From Pseudopedobacter saltans DSM 12145 (GTDB taxonomy: Bacteria; Bacteroidota; Bacteroidia; Sphingobacteriales; Sphingobacteriaceae): a stretch of 64,000 nucleotides of DNA. Position numbers and translations under genes: made by a program. The notes under the pieces are model-generated. The model worked only from the letters and a program-made list of their open reading frames with translations, made no database searches and had not been told where the DNA came from. Below, one piece after another: positions 34,586 to 41,882 of the stretch (the first letter of the stretch is position 1; every line of letters begins with the position of its first letter). The stretch lies in assembly GCF_000190735.1 (NCBI RefSeq), contig NC_015177.1:1116001-1180000 (forward strand). The letters are read 5' to 3'.

Positions 34586-37081
34586 ATGGCAACAGCAAAA
34601 ACAAATAGTAAAATAGGCAAAGCCACACCTGCAAGGGTATTGCCTTGGAAACTAAAGAGCGTAAGTCTAAGCAGGCAAGATATACAAAGCTGGAAGCGAG
34701 CGGAGGCAATGATACTTAATGCCGAGGAGCCGAGATCTTGGCCATACCAGTTATTGCTTAAGGAAATAATGAAAGATGCGCATTTGACTTCTCAAATTGA
34801 AAACAGGAAGAATCAAATTGCATCTGCCAATTTCAACATTAAATTAAATGATGAGGTTCAGGATATTGCTACCAAGAATTTAAGAAACTCTCTGTTCTAT
34901 GGCTTTTTAAATAATGCCATGTTTGATAGTGAGCTATTTGGGAATAGCTTGATAGAGTTCGAGTATAAATTGGGCAAGCTTGATGCTAAATTAATCCCCA
35001 GAACAAATGTTGTTCCTTCCAAAGGGCTATTTTATACGGACTATACCGATGATCTAAACCCCGTAAAATACCGGGAAATCAGGGAATACGGGAATTGGAT
35101 TATAGAGTTTGATTCTGGTGAGATAGGCCTTTTAAACAAAGCGGTACCACATGTTTTAATGAAACGCTTTGCGCAATCTTGCTGGAGCGAACTTTGCGAA
35201 ATATATGGTATTCCGCCAAGGGTATTGAAAACAAACACCCAAGATGCCGGAATGCTTGCCCGCAGTGAAAGCATGATGAAAGATATGGGTGCCGCTGCTT
35301 ACTTCATTATTGACGAAACCGAGGAATTGCAATTTGCACAGGGCGTGGCAACAAACGGAGATGTTTATAAAAACCTAATGTCCGTTTGTAAGGAAGAACT
35401 ATCGTTGTTGATTTCTGGGGCGGTTTTAGGTCAAGATACCGAACACGGCACCAGAGGCAAAGAACAGGTTTCTCAAGATATCCTTTGGTTATTGGTACAG
35501 GCAGATATGCGGATGATTGAGCGGTACTGGAATAATACCGTTATTCCGGCATTGGTTAATATTGGCTTTCTTCCCGAGGGTGTAACCTTTGAATTTGAAC
35601 AGGCAGAGGATACCAATAAACTCTTTGAATTTGTTCAAAAGCTATTGCCTTATTATAATATATCAGCTGAATGGATAAAAGAAAAGTTTGGTATTGAGGT
35701 AACAGAAAAAACAAAGGAATTTCCCGAGCCGGATCCAGCCGACCCCAATAAAAAGAAAGGAGAAAAATTAAGTTTTTTTCCCCAAGCCCCGTGGGTGAGC
35801 GGGGCAGTTCACTCGTGTTGCAATCACCTCACTTTAGCGGCATTACCGAGTAACCAATGGAGCGATGATGAACTGATAAAGCGCTTTTGGGATGCTAAAG
35901 GCGAATTGTCATTTGATATCGGTTTGTTCTATTATACTGCCAATGTTTTATTAAAAGGTTTTAAACAGGGATGGCAGGAAGGTAAAGACGTTAAGCTCGC
36001 GGCTATGAGCTTGGAGTATGGCAAAGATGATCCTGCCATGCTTACCGCTTACGAGATGAATCTCTTCAGGTTTTCTGCTGCTAAGACACTGGCCGAGGCG
36101 CAAGAGCTTAACCGCCTGTTTAGGGACTCCACCAGTTTCGAACAATTTTACCGGAATGCGAGTTTAAAACTTAAGGTTTTCAATAAGGAATGGCTGGAAA
36201 CTGAATATAACAACGCTATTGCCGTAGGTGCAGCATCCAGTACTTACCAACGGTTAATGGCCAACACAAAAGTATTTCCGTACTGGCAATACAAAACAGT
36301 ACAGGATGATGCAGTAAGACCAGAACATCAGCTGTTGCATGATATTGTTCTTCCTTATAATGATCCTCGTTGGAAATTCATCTTTCCGCCCAACGGTTGG
36401 AAATGCAGATGCTTTGTTATCGCTAAAATGAAACATGAAGTAACCAGCGAAGACATTAAACGCTCACGTGAGTTGGTTGATGGCTTTTTGGAAAGTGCCG
36501 AGTTTGAAAAAGCAAAAGCACAAGGCTGGGGAGTTAACCGGGCAGATAGTGGCGAAGTGTTCACGGCAAATCAGCAATACATTAATAAATTTCCGACACA
36601 TGGAAGCCGGGAGATTAATGACTTACTGCCTCAGCATTGGGACTTAGATTCTTATGCTAAGCGGGTAAAACAAGCAACCGAAGAGCAACCGATATACGGA
36701 AAAACCGCTAAAGAATGGTTTGATAGCTTGGAAGAAAGGGACGGATTAAAGATTATTGAAGACTATAAAAAGCGGCCTTTAATAGTAGATGTAAATGACT
36801 TCAATAAACATACTGATGCTAATAGCAGAAAGTACAGTCAACGCTACAAACTATTAGATGCCGTTACTGAAAGTCTTTTACAGCCTGATGAGGTTTGGCT
36901 AAACGGTGATGATCTGCGCAGTCTTGTATATATTAAGTTTTACAAGGATAAGGTACTCGCTATTAATGTAAGTACAGATAAAGGCAAAGGATTGCGCTTA
37001 TTGAGCTGGTTTAATTTGGCTGCTACTAAGCAAACTTTAAATAAATGGAGAGCGGGTTTATTAATCAACTATAAAAAGTAA
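34586..37081 (+). CDS. Portal (DUF935) - Mu F-like head protein - nuclease-like fusion
   Basis: 831 residues with three parts. Residues 1-400 are a DUF935 portal (SRQDIQSWKRAEAMI, RIGN-type core; compare Mu gp29). Residues 450-660 are a Mu gpF-like head-morphogenesis domain, with the diagnostic FPPNGWKCRC. Residues 700-831 resemble the phage BECR (Barnase/EndoU/ColicinE5/RelE-like) nuclease module, with DEVWLNG, YIKFYKDKVLAINV and GLRLLSWF. In Mu the first two are separate genes. Ends at a strong terminator hairpin. Confidence 0.82.
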   Translation: MATAKTNSKIGKATPARVLPWKLKSVSLSRQDIQSWKRAEAMILNAEEPRSWPYQLLLKEIMKDAHLTSQIENRKNQIASANFNIKLNDEVQDIATKNLRNSLFYGFLNNAMFDSELFGNSLIEFEYKLGKLDAKLIPRTNVVPSKGLFYTDYTDDLNPVKYREIREYGNWIIEFDSGEIGLLNKAVPHVLMKRFAQSCWSELCEIYGIPPRVLKTNTQDAGMLARSESMMKDMGAAAYFIIDETEELQFAQGVATNGDVYKNLMSVCKEELSLLISGAVLGQDTEHGTRGKEQVSQDILWLLVQADMRMIERYWNNTVIPALVNIGFLPEGVTFEFEQAEDTNKLFEFVQKLLPYYNISAEWIKEKFGIEVTEKTKEFPEPDPADPNKKKGEKLSFFPQAPWVSGAVHSCCNHLTLAALPSNQWSDDELIKRFWDAKGELSFDIGLFYYTANVLLKGFKQGWQEGKDVKLAAMSLEYGKDDPAMLTAYEMNLFRFSAAKTLAEAQELNRLFRDSTSFEQFYRNASLKLKVFNKEWLETEYNNAIAVGAASSTYQRLMANTKVFPYWQYKTVQDDAVRPEHQLLHDIVLPYNDPRWKFIFPPNGWKCRCFVIAKMKHEVTSEDIKRSRELVDGFLESAEFEKAKAQGWGVNRADSGEVFTANQQYINKFPTHGSREINDLLPQHWDLDSYAKRVKQATEEQPIYGKTAKEWFDSLEERDGLKIIEDYKKRPLIVDVNDFNKHTDANSRKYSQRYKLLDAVTESLLQPDEVWLNGDDLRSLVYIKFYKDKVLAINVSTDKGKGLRLLSWFNLAATKQTLNKWRAGLLINYKK

Positions 37082-37110
37082 GCCTCAGCAATTTGTATTA
37101 CTGAGGCTTA
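37079..37110 (+). terminator. Terminator hairpin after the portal fusion
   Basis: TAAGCCTCAG (37079-37088) and CTGAGGCTTA (37101-37110) form a perfect 10-bp stem that begins at the stop codon. There is no long T-run, so it may only slow polymerase or protect the mRNA. Confidence 0.55.
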
Positions 37111-37121
37111 TTGCAGGCTAA

Positions 37122-37204
37122 CGCTTATTTAACATTTGTCTACGTCCGAGCCCCCGGTTCACCTGCTGGGTGTTGGCATCAGACTTTATAGTTTAATCTA
37201 AGCG
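37122..37204 (+). ncRNA. GC-rich structured element between portal and GpG genes
   Basis: An outer stem CGCTTA (37122-37127) / TAAGCG (37199-37204) encloses GTCT/AGAC (37139-37142 with 37181-37184), GCC/GGC and CCCGG/CTGGG pairs. The core is GC-rich in an AT-rich phage and holds no ORF. It could be a leader switch for the tail-completion genes, a small RNA or a packaging signal. No known family recognised; pairings are my own reading. Confidence 0.35.
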
Positions 37205-37224
37205 CTTAATACAAATATACTTAT

Positions 37225-37752
37225 ATGTCTAATCAATTTCAAATACAGCTTGAAAACTTCTTTGCTCGATTTAACCAACACTTTGACGAAGCCGTACCCA
37301 CTATTATTGCCGAAACAGCTAATGAGTATTATCGTGAAAGCTTTGTAAAGAAATCATTTGATGGTAAACCGTGGCCAGCGCTAAGCAAGAACTACAAACC
37401 CAAAAGAGGTACTATGATGGTTCGTTCGGCGAATTTAATTAATAGTATTAGACCAGGTGTTGTATCACCTTCTTTAGTAACATCAAGGGCTGGAAGCACA
37501 AAAGTACCTTATGCTAGAGTACATAATGAAGGCGAACAGATCAGCAGAACTGCAAGGTCTGAAACCTTTATGCGGAATAGATACAAAGCTGGAAACAAAA
37601 AGGGAAAGTTCAAGCGTGGAGCTACATACAACACCAAAGGTTATACTTTTAAAGCTTATAGCTATAATATGCCACAGCGCCAATTTATGGGGCATGCCAA
37701 AGAATTGAACCAGCGAATTGTAAAACGCATTATCTCTTATACCATATTATAA
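37225..37752 (+). CDS. Phage virion morphogenesis protein (Mu GpG-like tail completion)
   Basis: 175 residues. FDGKPWPALSKNYKPKRGTM, a LINSIRPGVV segment and VPYARVHNEG are typical of the phage virion-morphogenesis / HK97 gp10-like tail-completion family. Basic C-terminus. Stop overlaps the next start by 1 bp (TAATG). Confidence 0.85.
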   Translation: MSNQFQIQLENFFARFNQHFDEAVPTIIAETANEYYRESFVKKSFDGKPWPALSKNYKPKRGTMMVRSANLINSIRPGVVSPSLVTSRAGSTKVPYARVHNEGEQISRTARSETFMRNRYKAGNKKGKFKRGATYNTKGYTFKAYSYNMPQRQFMGHAKELNQRIVKRIISYTIL

Positions 37753-38189
37753 TGAAAGAACTTTTTAAATTTCTAAGAACCCAATTAAAAGAGATACCAG
37801 GTATCGCTTGGGTTGATAAAGACAAAGGTCAGGTTTCTAAGTTTGCCATGCGCCCGCCAATTGCATTTCCTGCTGCGCTGATCAAGATTGATTATCCCAG
37901 AACAGAGACCATGCACAAGAAAAAGCAAAAATGCACAGTCCGGATAAACGTTAAAATAGTTTGGGATTATGAAGGCAATACCGATAGTGCTATCGAAGAG
38001 CAGGAGCTGGAACAGAGCTTGGCTGAATTTGATTTGCTTGATGATGTTTACAACAAACTACAGGATAGTATTGATATCAGCATTTTTAACAAGCGTTTAG
38101 ACCGTGTTAGCCAGCTTGAAGAGGTGCGTAATGATGGCTTGATGGTGGTTAATATGATGTTTGAGACTGTTGTGTTTGTGGGGTTGTAA
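37752..38189 (+). CDS. Probable tail terminator / Gp37-like protein
   Basis: 145 residues immediately after the GpG-like gene. The fold suggested by alternating beta and helix (KCTVRINVKIVWDYEG) and its position fit the tail-terminator or Mu gp37 group. Last gene of the plus-strand block; it ends 3 bp from the convergent retropepsin-like gene. Confidence 0.5.
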   Translation: MKELFKFLRTQLKEIPGIAWVDKDKGQVSKFAMRPPIAFPAALIKIDYPRTETMHKKKQKCTVRINVKIVWDYEGNTDSAIEEQELEQSLAEFDLLDDVYNKLQDSIDISIFNKRLDRVSQLEEVRNDGLMVVNMMFETVVFVGL

Positions 38190-38191
38190 TC

Positions 38192-38740
38192 TCAGGCAAT
38201 CCCGCAACATCTTTTATACTTTTTCCCACTTCCACAATTACACAAGCTGTTTCTATGTTGCAGAGCAATTACTTTGGCAGGCTTTTGGCTATCTTGTACA
38301 AAATCTATATGCTCCACAGAGGGTACTCGAAAAGAACACATTGTTTTTCCTTGATAATTAGAAATTGAAAAATCTCCTTGCATTATAATATCCATACCTA
38401 TTAGTACATCAAAACCATTTAAAATTCCTTCAGATACCCTAATAGCCATAAACCCTACATTGTTTGGCAGATGAATATTAATCAAATAAGTATTAACAGT
38501 GCTATTACCATTTGCATGACTTACGTTAACTTTACCTATAGGTTTTAAACCAAGCCTTTTAACAACATTTGAGGATATCACAGTATTACTGGCCCCTGTA
38601 TCCCAAAGTCCAGCAAAACTGCCTACCGGTGGATGTGTATTTCCACTTCTAGGGTCAAATGCTATACAGATGCCACAGTCAGTAATGATTTGATTAACTA
38701 GTCTATTTGGGGAATACGTGAAAGCGCTAGATTTACTCAT
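38192..38740 (-). CDS. Retropepsin-like aspartic protease with SEC-C zinc motif
   Basis: 182 residues from ATG 38740 (the frame opens earlier, at 38800). GLWDTGASNTVIS holds the catalytic Asp (residue 47) of a single-lobe aspartic protease, which would act as a dimer; IGMDIIMQGDFSIS is the conserved C-terminal loop. Residues 160-180 form a SEC-C motif, CNCGSGKKYKRCCG. Coupled by TAATG to the DUF5678-like gene upstream. No role in virion assembly is known for such proteins; probable cargo. Confidence 0.85.
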   Translation of the reverse strand: MSKSSAFTYSPNRLVNQIITDCGICIAFDPRSGNTHPPVGSFAGLWDTGASNTVISSNVVKRLGLKPIGKVNVSHANGNSTVNTYLINIHLPNNVGFMAIRVSEGILNGFDVLIGMDIIMQGDFSISNYQGKTMCSFRVPSVEHIDFVQDSQKPAKVIALQHRNSLCNCGSGKKYKRCCGIA

Positions 38741-38976
38741 TATGCAAATGTGACTCTTGAATGGAAAGTTTGAGTGTATGAACCTTTTCCAGATTCGCAA
38801 AATTGGATTAGGAATGTCCCCGGCTCATATTTTTTTGAGGTTTCAAAATACGCCTCCTTTTCAGATGAATAAGAACCAAGAACCTCTTGATTTTTGATCA
38901 CTATAAATGTCTGGCCATATTTTGCTACTAACTCAGATTGATTATTTAAATAATAATCGAATTCTTTTTCTAACAT
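38740..38976 (-). CDS. DUF5678-like small protein
   Basis: 78 residues. LVAKYGQTFIVIKNQEVLGS followed by a SSEKEAYFE segment fits the DUF5678 pattern. Sits directly upstream of the retropepsin-like gene with a 1-bp overlap and has its own promoter-like site. Possibly the substrate, adaptor or regulator of the protease; this is a guess from pairing. Confidence 0.65.
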   Translation of the reverse strand: MLEKEFDYYLNNQSELVAKYGQTFIVIKNQEVLGSYSSEKEAYFETSKKYEPGTFLIQFCESGKGSYTQTFHSRVTFA

Positions 38977-39002
38977 ACTGTGTTTGTAAGTATTAAGTGT
39001 GA

Positions 39003-39033
39003 CAAAAATAATATAAGTATTGTAATATACAAG
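39003..39033 (-). promoter_or_regulatory. Promoter of the DUF5678-retropepsin pair
   Basis: On the minus strand CTTG (39033-39030), a 19-bp spacer and TATTTTTG (39010-39003). A host-type promoter within a phage operon marks the pair as independently expressed cargo. Confidence 0.5.
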
Positions 39034-39053
39034 TAATTTGCACTATTGTTTTA

Positions 39054-39257
39054 TTAAAACAAACTCAACTGATTCTTATACTCACTAGGTTTTAACCCTT
39101 TCAGGTTCATCCACTGGCGGTAAGAAATGTAAATATTATGTTTAGGGAAGACTTTAGCCACAATTTTGGTATCCGGGATATCAGGCTCTTTCACCTCTTG
39201 GTAAACAGCCATGATGTGAGATACTTTTTTTAGGTAGTTAGTTCTGTGGTAAGCCAT
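39054..39257 (-). CDS. Small phage protein with autoregulatory-type upstream repeat (67 aa)
   Basis: 67 basic residues, with ISYRQWMNLKGLKPSEYK at the end looking like a short helix-turn-helix or RNA-binding unit. Its ATG lies inside the inverted repeat at 39253-39285. Not recognised; could be a regulator. Confidence 0.55.
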   Translation of the reverse strand: MAYHRTNYLKKVSHIMAVYQEVKEPDIPDTKIVAKVFPKHNIYISYRQWMNLKGLKPSEYKNQLSLF

Positions 39258-39285
39258 TAAACAAAATTATATTCTGTTTAATGGC
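39253..39285. promoter_or_regulatory. Perfect inverted repeat over a start codon
   Basis: GCCATTAAACA (39253-39263) and TGTTTAATGGC (39275-39285), 11 bp each with an 11-bp spacer. It contains the ATG of the 67-residue gene in one arm and, on the minus strand, a TATAAT / TAATTTTG promoter-like box in the spacer. Could be an operator or a hairpin that hides the start. Confidence 0.6.
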
Positions 39286-39299
39286 AAATATAAGAAATA

Positions 39300-39860
39300 T
39301 TATATCTTAATTAAATTAAAATCTTTGTCTGCATAGTAAGTGAGTGTGTCAGCCACGTTACCAGACTTTGCCTTTACTTTAATAAATGCAGTTGCTTTAT
39401 ATAGGGGTTTCGGTTTCTCTTTTTCAGACATTTCAATTCTTAATAGGCTGTCTTTTTTTAAATAGTAGATAACAGAATCGTATAATGCTTGTCCTTCATT
39501 TTTTGAATTAATCATCTTTAGCTCTGCTTGTTTATAAAGAGGATTATCCAAACCAAATACAGCGTATTCTAACATTTTACTTCCATATCTTTGCATTTCT
39601 TCTTTATGTATTTTTATTTTATTTAAAAAGTCGTCTTGTTTATCAATTAGTTTACCGAGCCTAATACTATCGATGCTTAGTTCATTAACCTCACTAAATT
39701 TAATAACGTCACAATTTAAAACCTGATAGTCACTTTCATTGGCTTTGAAATAGTGATCATCTATATTGGTTCTAATTGCTGTTTTCATTTTTTCCTCGGG
39801 TGACAAACTGCAAGATGACAAAAGACCAATTAACCCGAATGTTAGTAAATAATTTCTCAT
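39300..39860 (-). CDS. Phage-encoded lipoprotein (186 aa)
   Basis: Signal peptide with lipobox LSSC; the mature part is Lys/Glu/Asp-rich and helical with a C-terminal beta segment. No domain recognised. It follows a terminator on its strand, so it probably has its own promoter and is lysogeny cargo (for example surface exclusion); that role is inference. Confidence 0.65.
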   Translation of the reverse strand: MRNYLLTFGLIGLLSSCSLSPEEKMKTAIRTNIDDHYFKANESDYQVLNCDVIKFSEVNELSIDSIRLGKLIDKQDDFLNKIKIHKEEMQRYGSKMLEYAVFGLDNPLYKQAELKMINSKNEGQALYDSVIYYLKKDSLLRIEMSEKEKPKPLYKATAFIKVKAKSGNVADTLTYYADKDFNLIKI

Positions 39861-39876
39861 AATTTAGGTAACAAAA

Positions 39877-39902
39877 AAGCCCCGACAACATTGCCGAGGC
39901 TT
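39877..39902 (-). terminator. Terminator of the early operon segment
   Basis: AAGCCTCG (39902-39895) pairs with CGGGGCTT (39884-39877, one bulge) and is followed by TTTTG on the minus strand. Located just after the gene at 39908-40489. Confidence 0.7.
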
Positions 39903-39907
39903 TAAAG

Positions 39908-40489
39908 TTAATTCCAATCAACCGTATTACCAAACCTATCTTTTACAGGCTTAAAACCCAAACCACGCAGATGCGCCCAATACTCACTTAAATTCTTTCC
40001 TTTTAGTTTGATCTCGTATTCACGATCATATTTATTAGGGTGATTTGTTTTCGGTTGATCTGCTGATTTCATCTCCTGCAACAACACATTGTAATGCTGT
40101 AATAAGTTAGTAATGCTGTGTTTTCCCTTAAACAAGAAGTTTTCCGATTTAAAATAGTGCTTCAGTATCTCTTCGGTTATTTTAAACTCCTTAATTCTTG
40201 CACCGTCTATACGGCTGGCTTTATATGGTATGCCATGTACCTCTTTGTACATACCGCAAAACAAGGCTATCTTTTTGTTTGGTGGCAACAGTTCGCTAAT
40301 GGTAAAACCTAAAGCTTTCATTACATCCAGCTTATCCTCCTGATAAGGAATAGTCATCATCAGCGTGTCGTATGTATCGGGTTTTAAAGGCTCTTTAAAG
40401 TCCATTTCAATCATGATTAAATAACCATTAACAAAACCGAGTTTTAAAGAGCCTAACCCTCTTTTACTGGTTAGTTCGTATGTTGTCAT
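39908..40489 (-). CDS. Phage protein of unknown function (193 aa)
   Basis: 193 residues; N-terminal beta region (YELTSKRGLGSLKLGFVNGY) and a long charged helical C-terminus. Overlaps the Gp16-like gene by 4 bp and ends at a terminator, so it is the last gene of the main early operon. Not recognised. Confidence 0.65.
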   Translation of the reverse strand: MTTYELTSKRGLGSLKLGFVNGYLIMIEMDFKEPLKPDTYDTLMMTIPYQEDKLDVMKALGFTISELLPPNKKIALFCGMYKEVHGIPYKASRIDGARIKEFKITEEILKHYFKSENFLFKGKHSITNLLQHYNVLLQEMKSADQPKTNHPNKYDREYEIKLKGKNLSEYWAHLRGLGFKPVKDRFGNTVDWN

Positions 40490-40881
40490 TTGTGTATGCC
40501 AGATAAATATTGAGAATAAACTTTTGCTTCAAAAACGGTAAGCAGAACGTTAAGCTCTGCCTCGTTTAAATCGTTTAGCTTTTTGCGGTACTTCTGTTTT
40601 AAGCACCAGTTATCTAAAGCTTTTACTATTTGCAGTGTGGTTGTTCCCCAGCGCATTTTGCCAGCCAATGAAATAAACTTTTTGCGCTGTGCATCTCCGG
40701 GCTTTGGTTTAAAATCTCCTTTAGATAAAGCTTTTAATCTGGCTTCCAAATTTTCTACTTGGTAGTCTGTCAAAGAGCGGAGGCTGTCTGTTTCGCCTCC
40801 GGTATATTCTCTAACTACATCTTTGTAGTCTAGTTGGTGTGCTTTGCATATTGCGAATATGGTTGTGTATGTTCTAGCCAT
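40486..40881 (-). CDS. Mu Gp16-like protein (DUF1018)
   Basis: 131 residues. RKKFISLAGKMRWG near residue 68 is the DUF1018/gp16 hallmark, followed by a helical C-terminus. In Mu-like phages the gene lies in the semi-essential early region; biochemical role unknown. Confidence 0.82.
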   Translation of the reverse strand: MARTYTTIFAICKAHQLDYKDVVREYTGGETDSLRSLTDYQVENLEARLKALSKGDFKPKPGDAQRKKFISLAGKMRWGTTTLQIVKALDNWCLKQKYRKKLNDLNEAELNVLLTVFEAKVYSQYLSGIHK

Positions 40882-41648
40882 TAGAATAGTTGGTTTTGAG
40901 GTTTGTAATTAAGAATTAGTATTTCTATCCTTCTGTTCTTAATGTTTCTACGTTCTCCAATAGGTACGATAAATAAATTTCGTTTCTCAGCTTCTTTTAA
41001 AACTGTGTCGTGGTTAAATTCACTCATGGCGCAATTAATACCACAGTTTAACATCAGATCAAGACAATCTATAGTGTCGGAAACGCTCCAATTTGGAACG
41101 TTGTAAAAATGTTCTGTATCTAGGTAAACTGGATCCAGATAACAAAAGCAATCTTCTTTAACCAAAAGACCTTCAGAGAAATTGATCTTGTTGATGACTT
41201 GACGAAAATCATAATTTGTAATTTGATAGTCTCCAAGTCTCTCTAATGTGCTACTTATATTATTTAAGATGTTTTGCTTTACATTACTTATCCCTATTCG
41301 CAAAGTATCGCCCTTTCCTAGATAAGTAAAATTAGAAAGTAGAAGAAAACGGCAAGCTTTGGTAACTGGATCTATTTCTTTGTTTTCCTTCCAGAATTTC
41401 AACAAAGTTGTAGAAACTGGCATTTGTTTGAGTTCGCACTCCAATGCTGTCCTACTATTTTTTAGTACCGTATACAAATTGAATACTTCGTCATCGAAAT
41501 CATTTAGAACTGCATATCTAGGCCTAGGCATATTGAAGAAAGCACCACCAGCACCAAAGAATAACTCTATTCTCATTTTATGAGGCATAAAATATTTATA
41601 GATGTCTGCAGCGTGTCTTTTTTTGTTTCCTAATCTCGTAAGTATCAT
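40881..41648 (-). CDS. Second D12-class adenine methyltransferase, DPVY variant
   Basis: 255 residues. Motif I is LFFGAGGAFFN; motif IV reads LDPVYLD where DPPY is expected. The rest of the fold, including NRRIEILILNY at the end, is intact. The phage thus has two methylases, one early and one at the right end. The Pro to Val change in the catalytic loop may alter activity or base choice. Stop and next start overlap by 1 bp. Confidence 0.85.
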   Translation of the reverse strand: MILTRLGNKKRHAADIYKYFMPHKMRIELFFGAGGAFFNMPRPRYAVLNDFDDEVFNLYTVLKNSRTALECELKQMPVSTTLLKFWKENKEIDPVTKACRFLLLSNFTYLGKGDTLRIGISNVKQNILNNISSTLERLGDYQITNYDFRQVINKINFSEGLLVKEDCFCYLDPVYLDTEHFYNVPNWSVSDTIDCLDLMLNCGINCAMSEFNHDTVLKEAEKRNLFIVPIGERRNIKNRRIEILILNYKPQNQLF

Positions 41649-41661
41649 TTAGAATAAATTT

Positions 41662-41790
41662 TTAATTAATTTCGCCCTCGATGATATTCATCGTTTTCAT
41701 TTCAACAGCAGATATATGTGCCTTGATCTGTGCTGTTGCTGCTCTTATCGAAATTAGAGACAGAATTGTGGGTAGAAAGTAATTGTACAT
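41662..41790 (-). CDS. Small ORF, 42 aa
   Basis: Too short for routine calling. MYNYFLPTILSLISIRAATA is hydrophobic and is followed by a charged helical tail. It fills a 234-bp gap between the NdpA-like and methylase genes on the operon strand and ends 13 bp before the methylase start. Plausible but unproven. Confidence 0.4.
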   Translation of the reverse strand: MYNYFLPTILSLISIRAATAQIKAHISAVEMKTMNIIEGEIN

Positions 41791-41848
41791 AGTTGCTTTG
41801 TTAGATTAAAAGTGTAGAAAATAGATAATTTGAAGCATGAGATCGTAA

Positions 41849-41872
41849 GAGAGGGGAATAAAAGCCCCTCTC
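41849..41872. terminator. Terminator-like hairpin
   Basis: GAGAGGGG (41849-41856) and CCCCTCTC (41865-41872) form a perfect 8-bp stem. The T-run lies on the plus-strand side although neighbouring genes are on the minus strand. It may act as attenuator or processing site after the NdpA-like gene. Confidence 0.5.
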
Positions 41873-41882
41873 GCTTTTTATA

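Noticed and set aside
37139-37184. tRNA-like or hammerhead-like reading of the GC-rich element
   Set aside because: GGTTCACC recalls a T-loop and CTGATG recalls a hammerhead core, but no cloverleaf forms and the GAAA and CTGATGA core are missing.
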